The position numbers were made by a program, and so were the translations under genes. A stretch of 64,000 nt of DNA from an uncultured Bacteroides sp. GTDB lineage: Bacteria; Bacteroidota; Bacteroidia; Bacteroidales; Bacteroidaceae. This document shows positions 35,325-43,182 of the stretch, piece by piece. The notes under the pieces were generated by a model. The model did no database searches, was not told where the DNA came from, and saw only the letters and a program-made list of their open reading frames with translations. Numbering within the stretch: position 1 is the first letter of the stretch; each line of letters opens with the position of its first letter. The DNA lies in NCBI GenBank assembly GCA_900552645.1, contig USAN01000009.1, positions 8,336 to 72,335 on the forward strand, written 5' to 3'.

Positions 35325-37943
35325 ATGATGACAGCTAAAGAAATCAGGGATTCCTTCAAAAGCTTTTTTGAATCAAAAGGACATCAAATTGTTCCTTCTG
35401 CTCCCATGGTCATAAAAGATGACCCTACATTAATGTTTACCAATGCAGGTATGAACCAGTTTAAAGATATTATTCTTGGAAATCATCCTGCCAAATATAA
35501 AAGAGTAGCCGACTCACAAAAATGTTTACGTGTAAGTGGTAAGCACAATGACCTGGAAGAGGTAGGACACGATACTTATCATCATACTATGTTCGAAATG
35601 TTGGGAAACTGGTCTTTTGGCGATTACTTTAAGAAAGAGGCTATTAACTGGGCATGGGAATATCTTGTAGATGTTCTTAAACTTGATCCTGCCAATCTTT
35701 ATGCTACTGTATTTGAAGGTAGTAAAGAAGAAGGACTTGATCGTGATAACGAAGCTGCTTCATATTGGGAACAATTCCTTCCTAAAGATCATATTATAAA
35801 TGGTAATAAGCATGATAATTTCTGGGAAATGGGTGATACAGGTCCTTGTGGCCCATGCTCGGAAATCCATATCGACTTGCGTCCTGCCGACGAGAAAGCT
35901 AATATAAGCGGTCGCGATCTTGTTAATCATGATCATCCACAGGTTATAGAAATATGGAATCTTGTGTTCATGCAGTTCAACCGTAAGGCTGATGGCTCAT
36001 TAGAAGGACTTCCTGCAAAGGTTATCGATACCGGTATGGGATTTGAACGTCTTTGTATGGCTATGCAGGGTAAAACTTCAAATTATGATACAGATGTATT
36101 CCAGCCAATCATTAAGGAAATTGCTAAAATGGCAGGTATGACTTATGGCGATGATATTCATGCTGATATTGCTATGCGTGTTATTGCTGATCATATCCGT
36201 ACTATAGCATTCTCTATTACTGACGGCCAGTTGCCAAGCAACGCCAAGGCTGGTTATGTTATTCGTCGTATCCTTCGTCGTGCTGTTCGTTACGGATATA
36301 CATTCCTTGGTCAGAAGCAGGCATTTATGTATAAACTTCTTCCTGTTCTTATCGAGAATATGGGTGAGGCTTATCCTGAACTTAATGCTCAAAAAGAACT
36401 TATAGAGAAGGTTATAAAGGAAGAGGAAGAGTCATTCTTACGTACTTTGGAAACAGGTATCCGTCTTCTTGACAAAACTATGGAAGAGGCTAAGGGTGCA
36501 GGTAAGAAAGAAATTAGCGGTGTCGATGCATTTACTTTGTACGATACATTTGGTTTCCCTCTTGACCTTACAGAACTTATTCTTCGTGAAAATGGCATGT
36601 CGGTTAATCAAGATGAATTCAATGCCGAAATGCAGAAACAAAAGGAGCGTGCTCGTAATGCTGCTGCAGTAGAAACAGGCGACTGGATTACTGTTCAAGA
36701 AGGTGAAACTAAATTTGTAGGTTATGATTTCACTGAATACGAAACATCTATCCTTCGTTACCGCCAGGTAAAACAAAAAAATAATACTCTTTATCAAATA
36801 GTATTGAGTGATACTCCTTTCTATGCAGAAAGTGGTGGTCAGGTAGGCGATACTGGTGTTTTGGTAAATGAGTTCGAGACTATAGATATTATAGATACTA
36901 AAAAAGAGAACAATCTTCCTATTCATATTGTTAAGGAACTTCCTAAGCATATGGATGCTCCGATGATGGCTTGTGTAGATACTGATAAACGTGCTGCAAG
37001 TGCTGCAAATCACTCTTGTACTCACCTTATTGATGAAGCTTTACGCGAGGTTTTAGGAAGCCATGTAGAACAAAAGGGATCGCTTGTTACTCCTGATTCA
37101 TTACGTTTCGACTTCTCTCACTTCCAAAAAGTAACCGATGAAGAGTTGCGTAAGGTAGAACATATGGTTAACGCTAAGATACGCGAAAATATACAGTTGA
37201 CCGAATATCGTAATCTTCCTATCGAACAGGCTAAGGAACTTGGAGCTATAGCACTATTTGGCGAAAAATATGGCGATGAAGTACGAGTTATTCAGTTTGG
37301 TAATTCTGTTGAATTCTGTGGTGGTACTCATGTACAGGCTACTGGTAAGATAGGGATGGTAAGAATAATTTCTGAAAGCTCGGTTGCTGCAGGTGTACGT
37401 CGTATTGAAGCTATTACAGGCGAAAAGGTAGAAGAATTAATGGATAGCGTTCAGGATACAATGAATGACTTGAAAGCATTGTTCAATAATGCTCCTGATC
37501 TTAAAAATGCTATACGCAAATATATAGACGAAAATGCCGGTTTGAAAAAACAGGTAGAAGAGTTTATGAAGGAAAAAGGTGCAGCTGTGAAGGCAAAACT
37601 TATTGATAATGCTCACGAAATAAACGGAGTAAAAGTTATTAAAGCTGTATTGCCTATGCCTGCCGAAGTAGTTAAGGATATAGTATTCCAATTAAAAGGC
37701 GAATTTACGTCTAATCTTTTTGTAGTAATAGGAAGTGTTGATAATGACAAACCTTTACTAACTGTAATGATAAGCGATGATCTTGTAAAAGATGGTAAGA
37801 ATGCTGGTAAATTAGTTCGCGAAGCCGCTAAGTTAATACAAGGTGGCGGAGGTGGTCAACCTCATTTCGCAACTGCAGGAGGAAAGAACAAAGATGGTTT
37901 GAACTCTGCTGTTGATAAGGTTATAGAGCTTGCGGTACTGTAA
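35325..37943 (+). CDS. alaS: Alanyl-tRNA synthetase
   Basis: An 872-residue class II synthetase, full length. The N-terminal aminoacylation domain includes FTNAGMNQFKDIILG and GNWSFGDYFKKEAI. The editing domain has the zinc ligands His563 and His567 (HSCTH) and Cys665 and His669 (CGGTH). The C-terminal DHHA1 domain ends with LIQGGGGGQPHFATAGGKN. It charges tRNA-Ala and removes mischarged Ser or Gly. Two ATGs begin the frame (35325, 35328) and either may be used. A clear terminator follows. Confidence 0.97.
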   Translation: MMTAKEIRDSFKSFFESKGHQIVPSAPMVIKDDPTLMFTNAGMNQFKDIILGNHPAKYKRVADSQKCLRVSGKHNDLEEVGHDTYHHTMFEMLGNWSFGDYFKKEAINWAWEYLVDVLKLDPANLYATVFEGSKEEGLDRDNEAASYWEQFLPKDHIINGNKHDNFWEMGDTGPCGPCSEIHIDLRPADEKANISGRDLVNHDHPQVIEIWNLVFMQFNRKADGSLEGLPAKVIDTGMGFERLCMAMQGKTSNYDTDVFQPIIKEIAKMAGMTYGDDIHADIAMRVIADHIRTIAFSITDGQLPSNAKAGYVIRRILRRAVRYGYTFLGQKQAFMYKLLPVLIENMGEAYPELNAQKELIEKVIKEEEESFLRTLETGIRLLDKTMEEAKGAGKKEISGVDAFTLYDTFGFPLDLTELILRENGMSVNQDEFNAEMQKQKERARNAAAVETGDWITVQEGETKFVGYDFTEYETSILRYRQVKQKNNTLYQIVLSDTPFYAESGGQVGDTGVLVNEFETIDIIDTKKENNLPIHIVKELPKHMDAPMMACVDTDKRAASAANHSCTHLIDEALREVLGSHVEQKGSLVTPDSLRFDFSHFQKVTDEELRKVEHMVNAKIRENIQLTEYRNLPIEQAKELGAIALFGEKYGDEVRVIQFGNSVEFCGGTHVQATGKIGMVRIISESSVAAGVRRIEAITGEKVEELMDSVQDTMNDLKALFNNAPDLKNAIRKYIDENAGLKKQVEEFMKEKGAAVKAKLIDNAHEINGVKVIKAVLPMPAEVVKDIVFQLKGEFTSNLFVVIGSVDNDKPLLTVMISDDLVKDGKNAGKLVREAAKLIQGGGGGQPHFATAGGKNKDGLNSAVDKVIELAVL

Positions 37944-37968
37944 ATGTATTATAAATAGAATATAATTG

Positions 37969-38008
37969 ATAGCCCGGTCAGTTAAATGATCGGGCTATTA
38001 TTTTTTAT
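37969..38008 (+). terminator. Terminator of alaS
   Basis: ATAGCCCGGTCA (37969-37980) and TGATCGGGCTAT (37987-37998) form a 12-bp stem with one G-T pair and a 6-nt loop. It is followed by TATTTTTTATAT. Confidence 0.85.
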
Positions 38009-38119
38009 ATAGATACGCTTAAAATTTATCATTATCTAACTCTTATAGTTTTAGATACAATTTACTTGAATTCTATAATTTATGCTGTAGCCTATAGTTA
38101 AAGTTGGGCACTAAAAATA

Positions 38120-39538
38120 TTATTCCATCTGACTTTTAGGCCAGTTTACCAAGTACAAAGTTTCGGTAGCACGTGTAATAGCAGTATAAAGCCATTTATA
38201 ATAATCGGGGGTTAGCATTTCATCGGTCATATATCCTTGATCTATGAATACCTTTTTCCATTGACCACCCTGTGCTTTATGTCCTGTTATAGCATAAGCA
38301 TATTTCACTTGTAATGCATTATAATGGACGTCTTCCTTCATCTTTTTCATCCTTTCTCGTTTTAAAGATATATCTTTATAATCTTCTAAGATAGTGTAAA
38401 AAAGCTTGTCATTTTGCTCTTTGGGTAGTGATGCACCATCTGAATGCAGCGTGTCTAATATAACTTTAACTTCTATCTCTATATCGTTATAATCGGGTAA
38501 AGAAAGAACGATATCGGCAAATCGAAAGCCATACATCTCGCGTGTTTTCCTTACTCTTTTAACCACACCTATATCTCCATTAGCAATGAAATCAATCTCC
38601 TTAGAGTTGGCTGTCCAGAAATAGTTGTTCTTGGCAATCATAAGCAAATCGCCACTGTTAAGTTCATCTTCCCTATAAAGAATAGAGTTTCTTATTCCTT
38701 TGTTGTATATGTTTGCCCGTTTGTTTGATCGGCATATTATCATAGTATCTTCAATACTTGTTTTGTCATAACATTCATTGATTTTTTCAATAAGGTCATT
38801 CCCATTTATTGACATAATATCTGGAAATTTATTTAATGATAGTTTTGGCAAAAAATCAAACTCTTCATTTGATATCTTATTTCTTAATTGAGTAGCATTA
38901 TATAATATACCCGATTCGTCAAGTTGTCTTACTACTTGTGTAAGAATACTTTCAAAAACTTCTATGCCGTATCCTTTTATCATTTCGGTCGAAAGAGCCG
39001 GACTTTCGAATTCGCCTATAGGAGGTAGCTGTGCCGTATCTCCAATAAGTAATAAACGACAGTTTTTTCCTGAATAGACGAACTCAATTAGATCATCCAA
39101 TAAACGACCGGTTCCGAAAACGCTTCCCGAAAGCCCCTCATTAGAAATCATAGAAGCTTCGTCTACAATAAATAGTGTATCGCTGTAAAGATTGTCATTC
39201 AATGAAAAGTTCTCAATTTCATTAGAAAAACTTTTCTGTCTGTAAATTTTTTTATGAATTGTAAAAGCACTATGTGAGGAATAATGAGACAAAACTTTGG
39301 CTGCTCGTCCTGTCGGAGCTAGTAATATACACTTTTTTTGTAGTTTATCCCATGTATTTACAACAGCTGCAATAAGCGAAGTCTTTCCGGTACCAGCATA
39401 TCCTTTTAATATGAATGCTGTCATTTTATTAGGAGAAAATATAAAATCTGCTATATTTTTTACAGTATTTTCTTGCTCTAAAGTTGGTTTATAGAGAAAA
39501 TTTCCCTTAATTTGCTGCACTAAATAATTATTAATCAT
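38120..39538 (-). CDS. RecD/Dda-like superfamily 1 DNA helicase
   Basis: A 472-residue helicase. Motif I is GYAGTGKTSL (46-55), motif Ia TGRAAKVLS, motif II LFIVDEASMIS, motif III LLLIGDTAQLPPIG. The C-terminal motifs V and VI are GHKAQGGQWKKVFID and YTAITRATETLYL. The order matches the SF1B RecD/Dda group. It lacks the long N-terminal region of RecD2, so it resembles compact Dda-type helicases. A role in DNA repair or replication restart is likely from the family, and the partner is unknown. It is a single leftward gene, divergent from the 39635 gene. Confidence 0.88.
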   Translation of the reverse strand: MINNYLVQQIKGNFLYKPTLEQENTVKNIADFIFSPNKMTAFILKGYAGTGKTSLIAAVVNTWDKLQKKCILLAPTGRAAKVLSHYSSHSAFTIHKKIYRQKSFSNEIENFSLNDNLYSDTLFIVDEASMISNEGLSGSVFGTGRLLDDLIEFVYSGKNCRLLLIGDTAQLPPIGEFESPALSTEMIKGYGIEVFESILTQVVRQLDESGILYNATQLRNKISNEEFDFLPKLSLNKFPDIMSINGNDLIEKINECYDKTSIEDTMIICRSNKRANIYNKGIRNSILYREDELNSGDLLMIAKNNYFWTANSKEIDFIANGDIGVVKRVRKTREMYGFRFADIVLSLPDYNDIEIEVKVILDTLHSDGASLPKEQNDKLFYTILEDYKDISLKRERMKKMKEDVHYNALQVKYAYAITGHKAQGGQWKKVFIDQGYMTDEMLTPDYYKWLYTAITRATETLYLVNWPKSQME

Positions 39539-39589
39539 AATTGTGTAAGAAAAGTAGATTAATATGTTTATTGATAGACATATTTATTT

Positions 39590-39597
39590 TATTTTTG
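39590..39597 (+). promoter_or_regulatory. Probable promoter of the 39635-rsmD cluster
   Basis: TATTTTTG (39590-39597) fits the -7 consensus. TTTA at 39567-39570, 19 bp upstream, is a 3-of-4 match to the -33 TTTG. It lies 38 bp before the start codon. Confidence 0.5.
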
Positions 39598-39634
39598 CGC
39601 TACGAATATAAACTAAAAAAAACACATATTTATC

Positions 39635-40321
39635 ATGAGAACAGTTATTAATATTGTATTGGCTGCTTGTGTAATCGGATTGATCTACGTTTGCTACGGA
39701 AGTATCATGGGACCGATTGATTTCGATAATGCAAGAAAAGCCAGAGAGAAAAAGGTTATTGCACGTCTTATTGACATCAGAAAAGCTCAGATGGAATATC
39801 GTAATCTTAATGATGGTCATTATACAGCAAGCTTTGATACTCTTATTGCATTCGTTAAAAACGCGAAATTACCTTTTGTCATGAAAGAAGGTAACTTGTC
39901 TGATACACAGCTAGAGGCAGGTATGACAGAAAAGAAAGCTATGTCTATTATTAACAAAGCAAAGAAAACAGGCAATTGGTCTGAAGTGGAAAAAGAAGGT
40001 TTGACTCACTTTAAGCGTGATACTATGTGGGTTGCTGTAACCGATACTATTTTCTCAAAAGGATTCAATCCTGATTCATTGAGATTTGTTCCATTTGGTA
40101 ACGGTGCACAGTTTGAAATGGCAGTACGTAACGATACTACTAAATCAGGAGCTCCTTTACGTTTGTTCCAAGCACAAACATCTTATGATGTTTTCTTGAA
40201 TGGCTTAAATAAGCAAGAACTTGCTAACTTGAAAGACGTTCAGAAAAAACTAGGTAAATATCTTGGTTTGAAAGTAGGTGATATTGAACAGCCAAACAAT
40301 AATGCCGGTAACTGGGAATAA
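39635..40321 (+). CDS. Conserved hypothetical protein with one N-terminal membrane anchor
   Basis: A 228-residue protein I cannot place in a named family. Residues 5-25 form one hydrophobic helix, followed by a basic helical stretch (about 30-55, KAREKKVIARLIDIRKAQMEYR) and a mixed soluble domain. The anchor plus long amphipathic helix is loosely reminiscent of pilin-like (pseudopilin) proteins, but no prepilin cleavage motif (G-F-T-L-I-E type) is seen. The gene is 2 bp before the DUF3822 gene and in series with rsmD, so the three are co-transcribed. The role is unknown. Confidence 0.75.
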   Translation: MRTVINIVLAACVIGLIYVCYGSIMGPIDFDNARKAREKKVIARLIDIRKAQMEYRNLNDGHYTASFDTLIAFVKNAKLPFVMKEGNLSDTQLEAGMTEKKAMSIINKAKKTGNWSEVEKEGLTHFKRDTMWVAVTDTIFSKGFNPDSLRFVPFGNGAQFEMAVRNDTTKSGAPLRLFQAQTSYDVFLNGLNKQELANLKDVQKKLGKYLGLKVGDIEQPNNNAGNWE

Positions 40322-40323
40322 AT

Positions 40324-41142
40324 ATGATCGATAATATAGATCTAACCAAATCAAATGAATATACTTTATCCATTCGCCTTAGTGCGGATGGATTTTGTTT
40401 TTCTATAGTAAATCCAATTAAAGAGAGCGATTTCTATTTCTCCAGATATGAGGTGCTGCGATCATGTTCTATGTCGGCCAACCTACGTAAATGGCTTGCC
40501 GAGACAAAAGAACTCAGATTGTCTTATAGAAAAGTTAACGTCATTGTTGATTCTACCAGATTTATAGCAACTCCATCAGATTTTTTCGATAAGGACAAGG
40601 TTTCTCTGCTTTTTTACAGTAACTTCTCGGAGAGCAGTAATGAAACAGTACTTTACGACGATGCTGTAAAGGGTAGTATGAAAGTACTATTTGGCATAGA
40701 TAAATATACCTTACAGTCAATAACTGAGCAATATTCAAATGCTCAGATTTATTCTTCGGTGACTCCTCTGCTAAATTACTTTGAAAGTAAGAGCCGTATG
40801 GGAAGTAACAAGAAAATATATGTTCAGTTGAGTGAACATGACATGAAGGTTTTCTGTTTTGACAGAAGCAAACTGCTTATTCTAAATTCATATAATTGCC
40901 GACAGAATCCAGATAGGATATATTATCTGCTTTATATATGGAAGCAGACCATATGCAGTGAAGAGAAGGATGAACTTATTATAAATGGTAATATAAAAAG
41001 AAAGGATGAACTTGTAAGGGAGCTGAAGCGATTTATACCGAATGTATATGTACTTTTGCCGAAATCAGAGTTTAACCGTTCGCCTTTGGCTCAGGTAGAG
41101 GAATTATCATTTGATATGCAAACATTATTATTATGCGAGTAA
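40324..41142 (+). CDS. DUF3822 family protein
   Basis: A 272-residue soluble protein of the Bacteroidetes-restricted DUF3822 family. Features are LSIRLSADGFCFSIVNP near the N-terminus, the repeated beta-strand pattern, and YLLYIWKQTICSEEKDELIINGN near the C-terminus. The general layout (two similar alpha/beta halves, about 1-120 and 135-272) recalls actin/PilM-type ASKHA folds. That comparison is by eye only. It starts 2 bp after the upstream gene and overlaps the rsmD start by 10 bp, so it is translationally coupled with rsmD. Function unknown. Confidence 0.8.
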   Translation: MIDNIDLTKSNEYTLSIRLSADGFCFSIVNPIKESDFYFSRYEVLRSCSMSANLRKWLAETKELRLSYRKVNVIVDSTRFIATPSDFFDKDKVSLLFYSNFSESSNETVLYDDAVKGSMKVLFGIDKYTLQSITEQYSNAQIYSSVTPLLNYFESKSRMGSNKKIYVQLSEHDMKVFCFDRSKLLILNSYNCRQNPDRIYYLLYIWKQTICSEEKDELIINGNIKRKDELVRELKRFIPNVYVLLPKSEFNRSPLAQVEELSFDMQTLLLCE

Positions 41143-41693
41143 TTAGCGGATTATACAAGAGGCGTAGATTTGACGTGCCAAATAATTTTAAGGCACGTCC
41201 TACAACAGATTTTGCAAAAGAAAATCTGTTCAATGTGTTGATTAATAACTATATTGATTTTGAAGATGGTGTGAAAGCACTCGACCTTTTTGCGGGGACG
41301 GGTAGCATAAGCATAGAATTAGTATCAAGAGGTTGTGACAAGGTTATATCGGTCGAAAAAGACCAGCAGCATCATGCTTTTATATCAAGAATAATGCACG
41401 AGGTAAAGACTGATAAATGTCTACCTATACGTACGGATGTATTCAAATTTATAGAAAGATGCAAAGAACAGTTTGACTTTATATTTGCTGATCCTCCGTA
41501 TGCGCTGAAGGATTTGAAGTCTATTCCAGATCTAATTTTTAAGAATAACCTTCTGAAGGAAGATGGTTTGTTCGTTCTTGAACATGGAAAAGATTATGAT
41601 TTTTCTGAGCATCCGAACTTCATAGAACATCGTTCTTACGGAAGTGTGAACTTCTCATTCTTTAAAGTAATGGAGAAAGAATCCTTACAGTAG
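41133..41693 (+). CDS. rsmD: 16S rRNA (guanine-966-N2)-methyltransferase RsmD
   Basis: A 186-residue SAM-dependent methyltransferase. RVISGLYKRRRFDVP at the start, RPTTDFAKENLFNVL, the SAM-binding ALDLFAGTGSISIEL (49-63) and the catalytic FADPPYA (118-124) are all RsmD signatures. It methylates G966 of 16S rRNA in the small subunit. The start overlaps the upstream DUF3822 gene by 10 bp. The 3' end overlaps the convergent cls gene by 32 bp. Confidence 0.94.
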   Translation: MRVISGLYKRRRFDVPNNFKARPTTDFAKENLFNVLINNYIDFEDGVKALDLFAGTGSISIELVSRGCDKVISVEKDQQHHAFISRIMHEVKTDKCLPIRTDVFKFIERCKEQFDFIFADPPYALKDLKSIPDLIFKNNLLKEDGLFVLEHGKDYDFSEHPNFIEHRSYGSVNFSFFKVMEKESLQ

Positions 41694-43098
41694 ATTCTAT
41701 AATGCGCTCTTTGAGAGAACGTCTTTCCCAAAGTCGTTTGCGTAGAAGAGTGCAATGTTTCTGATCATTAACAAATATATCCTTCAGTTTTACTGCCGAT
41801 GGCTTATCATACATTATAGCATTAGCCTCGAAATTGTGCTCAAAACTTCTGAAATCCATGTTTGTAGATCCTACGCTACTGAAATTATCATCGCAAACCA
41901 TTAACTTGGAATGAAGAAATCCTTTCTTATATAGATATATCTTTATTCCTGCATCCATAAGATTTGACAAATAGGAGAGTGATGCAAGATGAGTTATGGT
42001 AGCATCGGCACGGGCTGGAATCATAACTCGAACGTCTACACCTGCCAACGCTGCATTCTGTAAAGATATAAGTATCGGTTCGGTAGGTAGCAGATAAGGA
42101 GTTTGGATATATATATATTTCTTTGCATTTTCTATGGCTATTAGCATTCCCTGCATTATATCATGCCATTCCCCTACTGGATCAGAGGTTACTATTTGAA
42201 TCAATGAGCTTCCCATAGTTCTTATCTCTGGAAAATATCTGGCCGATGTAAATAGAGTTCGGTCTACCACATACCAATCTGTAAGAAAAGCTGTCTGCAA
42301 TCCATATACGGCCTTTCCTTCTATCTTTATATGAGTATCTCTCCATATTCCCCACTTGAATCCTTTTAAGTAACGATTAGCAAGGTTCATACCTCCTATA
42401 AATCCTACTTTTCCATCAATAACTACTATCTTTCTGTGATTACGGTAGTTTATTTTGCTTGTAAATAGTGGAAATCTAACTTTAAGAAAAGCTTTAGCCT
42501 CTATGCCTTTCCCTCGCATGCGATCAAAAAATGATTTATTGACACGCCAGCAACCTACATCATCATATAGTACGCGTATTTCTACTCCCTCTTTGGCTTT
42601 GTCTATGAGAAAGTCTCTTACCAAACGTCCTACGGCATCATTGTCTATTATGTAAAATTCAAGGTGTATGTGATGTTTTGCTCTACTTATCTCCTTAAGA
42701 AGAGATTGCAACATTGATGTGCCATCCGTGTATACATCTATAGTATTTCCTTCGAATGGAAGTGCCTTGTTTATGTTTTTGAAGAAACGCATTATCTTGT
42801 TGTCGTCACCATTCCCGTGAAATGCTTTTTGAGCTTGATATTCAGCCATGGGGCGCTTTATAAGACGAGTGAATCCTTTCTTGCTGATGAGTCTTTGCTT
42901 GCGTGTACTTCTACCTACGAAAAAGTAAAGGAAAAGCCCTATGAGTGGGATAAAGAAGAGTACTAGTATCCATGCCATTGTCTTGACAGGACTACGATTA
43001 TCAAGTACCACAATAAATATGGTACCAAGTATGATAATAAAATAAATTGCATTGAATGCAATTTTTAATATGTCACTGCTGCCAAATAGATACTCCAT
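41662..43098 (-). CDS. cls: Cardiolipin synthase (ClsA-type)
   Basis: A 478-residue inner-membrane phospholipase-D-family enzyme. It has two N-terminal membrane helices (about 12-32 and 38-60) and two HKD motifs: His221-Lys223-Asp228 (NYRNHRKIVVIDG) and His396-Lys398 with the downstream Asp (LHSKLMVCDD), each followed by the GS/GG-TNMD or GGMN segment. It joins two phosphatidylglycerols to cardiolipin and glycerol. Its last 32 bases overlap the convergent rsmD gene. Confidence 0.94.
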   Translation of the reverse strand: MEYLFGSSDILKIAFNAIYFIIILGTIFIVVLDNRSPVKTMAWILVLFFIPLIGLFLYFFVGRSTRKQRLISKKGFTRLIKRPMAEYQAQKAFHGNGDDNKIMRFFKNINKALPFEGNTIDVYTDGTSMLQSLLKEISRAKHHIHLEFYIIDNDAVGRLVRDFLIDKAKEGVEIRVLYDDVGCWRVNKSFFDRMRGKGIEAKAFLKVRFPLFTSKINYRNHRKIVVIDGKVGFIGGMNLANRYLKGFKWGIWRDTHIKIEGKAVYGLQTAFLTDWYVVDRTLFTSARYFPEIRTMGSSLIQIVTSDPVGEWHDIMQGMLIAIENAKKYIYIQTPYLLPTEPILISLQNAALAGVDVRVMIPARADATITHLASLSYLSNLMDAGIKIYLYKKGFLHSKLMVCDDNFSSVGSTNMDFRSFEHNFEANAIMYDKPSAVKLKDIFVNDQKHCTLLRKRLWERRSLKERIIESTVRILSPLL

Positions 43099-43128
43099 TA
43101 TATTTTTTTAATAAAAACAAATTTATAA

Positions 43129-43165
43129 AAAAATCCCGACTAACATAAGTAAGCCAGGATTTTTA
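43129..43165 (-). terminator. Terminator of the outer-membrane protein gene
   Basis: AAAAATCCCGACT and AGCCAGGATTTTT flank a 10-nt loop (about 43129-43163) and pair with two weak positions. A tract of A (T on the minus strand) follows in the direction of the leftward gene. Confidence 0.6.
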
Positions 43166-43182
43166 TTATATCAATAGAGAAA

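Noticed and set aside
36438..37025. 195-codon leftward frame inside alaS
   Set aside because: It is antisense to a conserved synthetase region and has no domain features.
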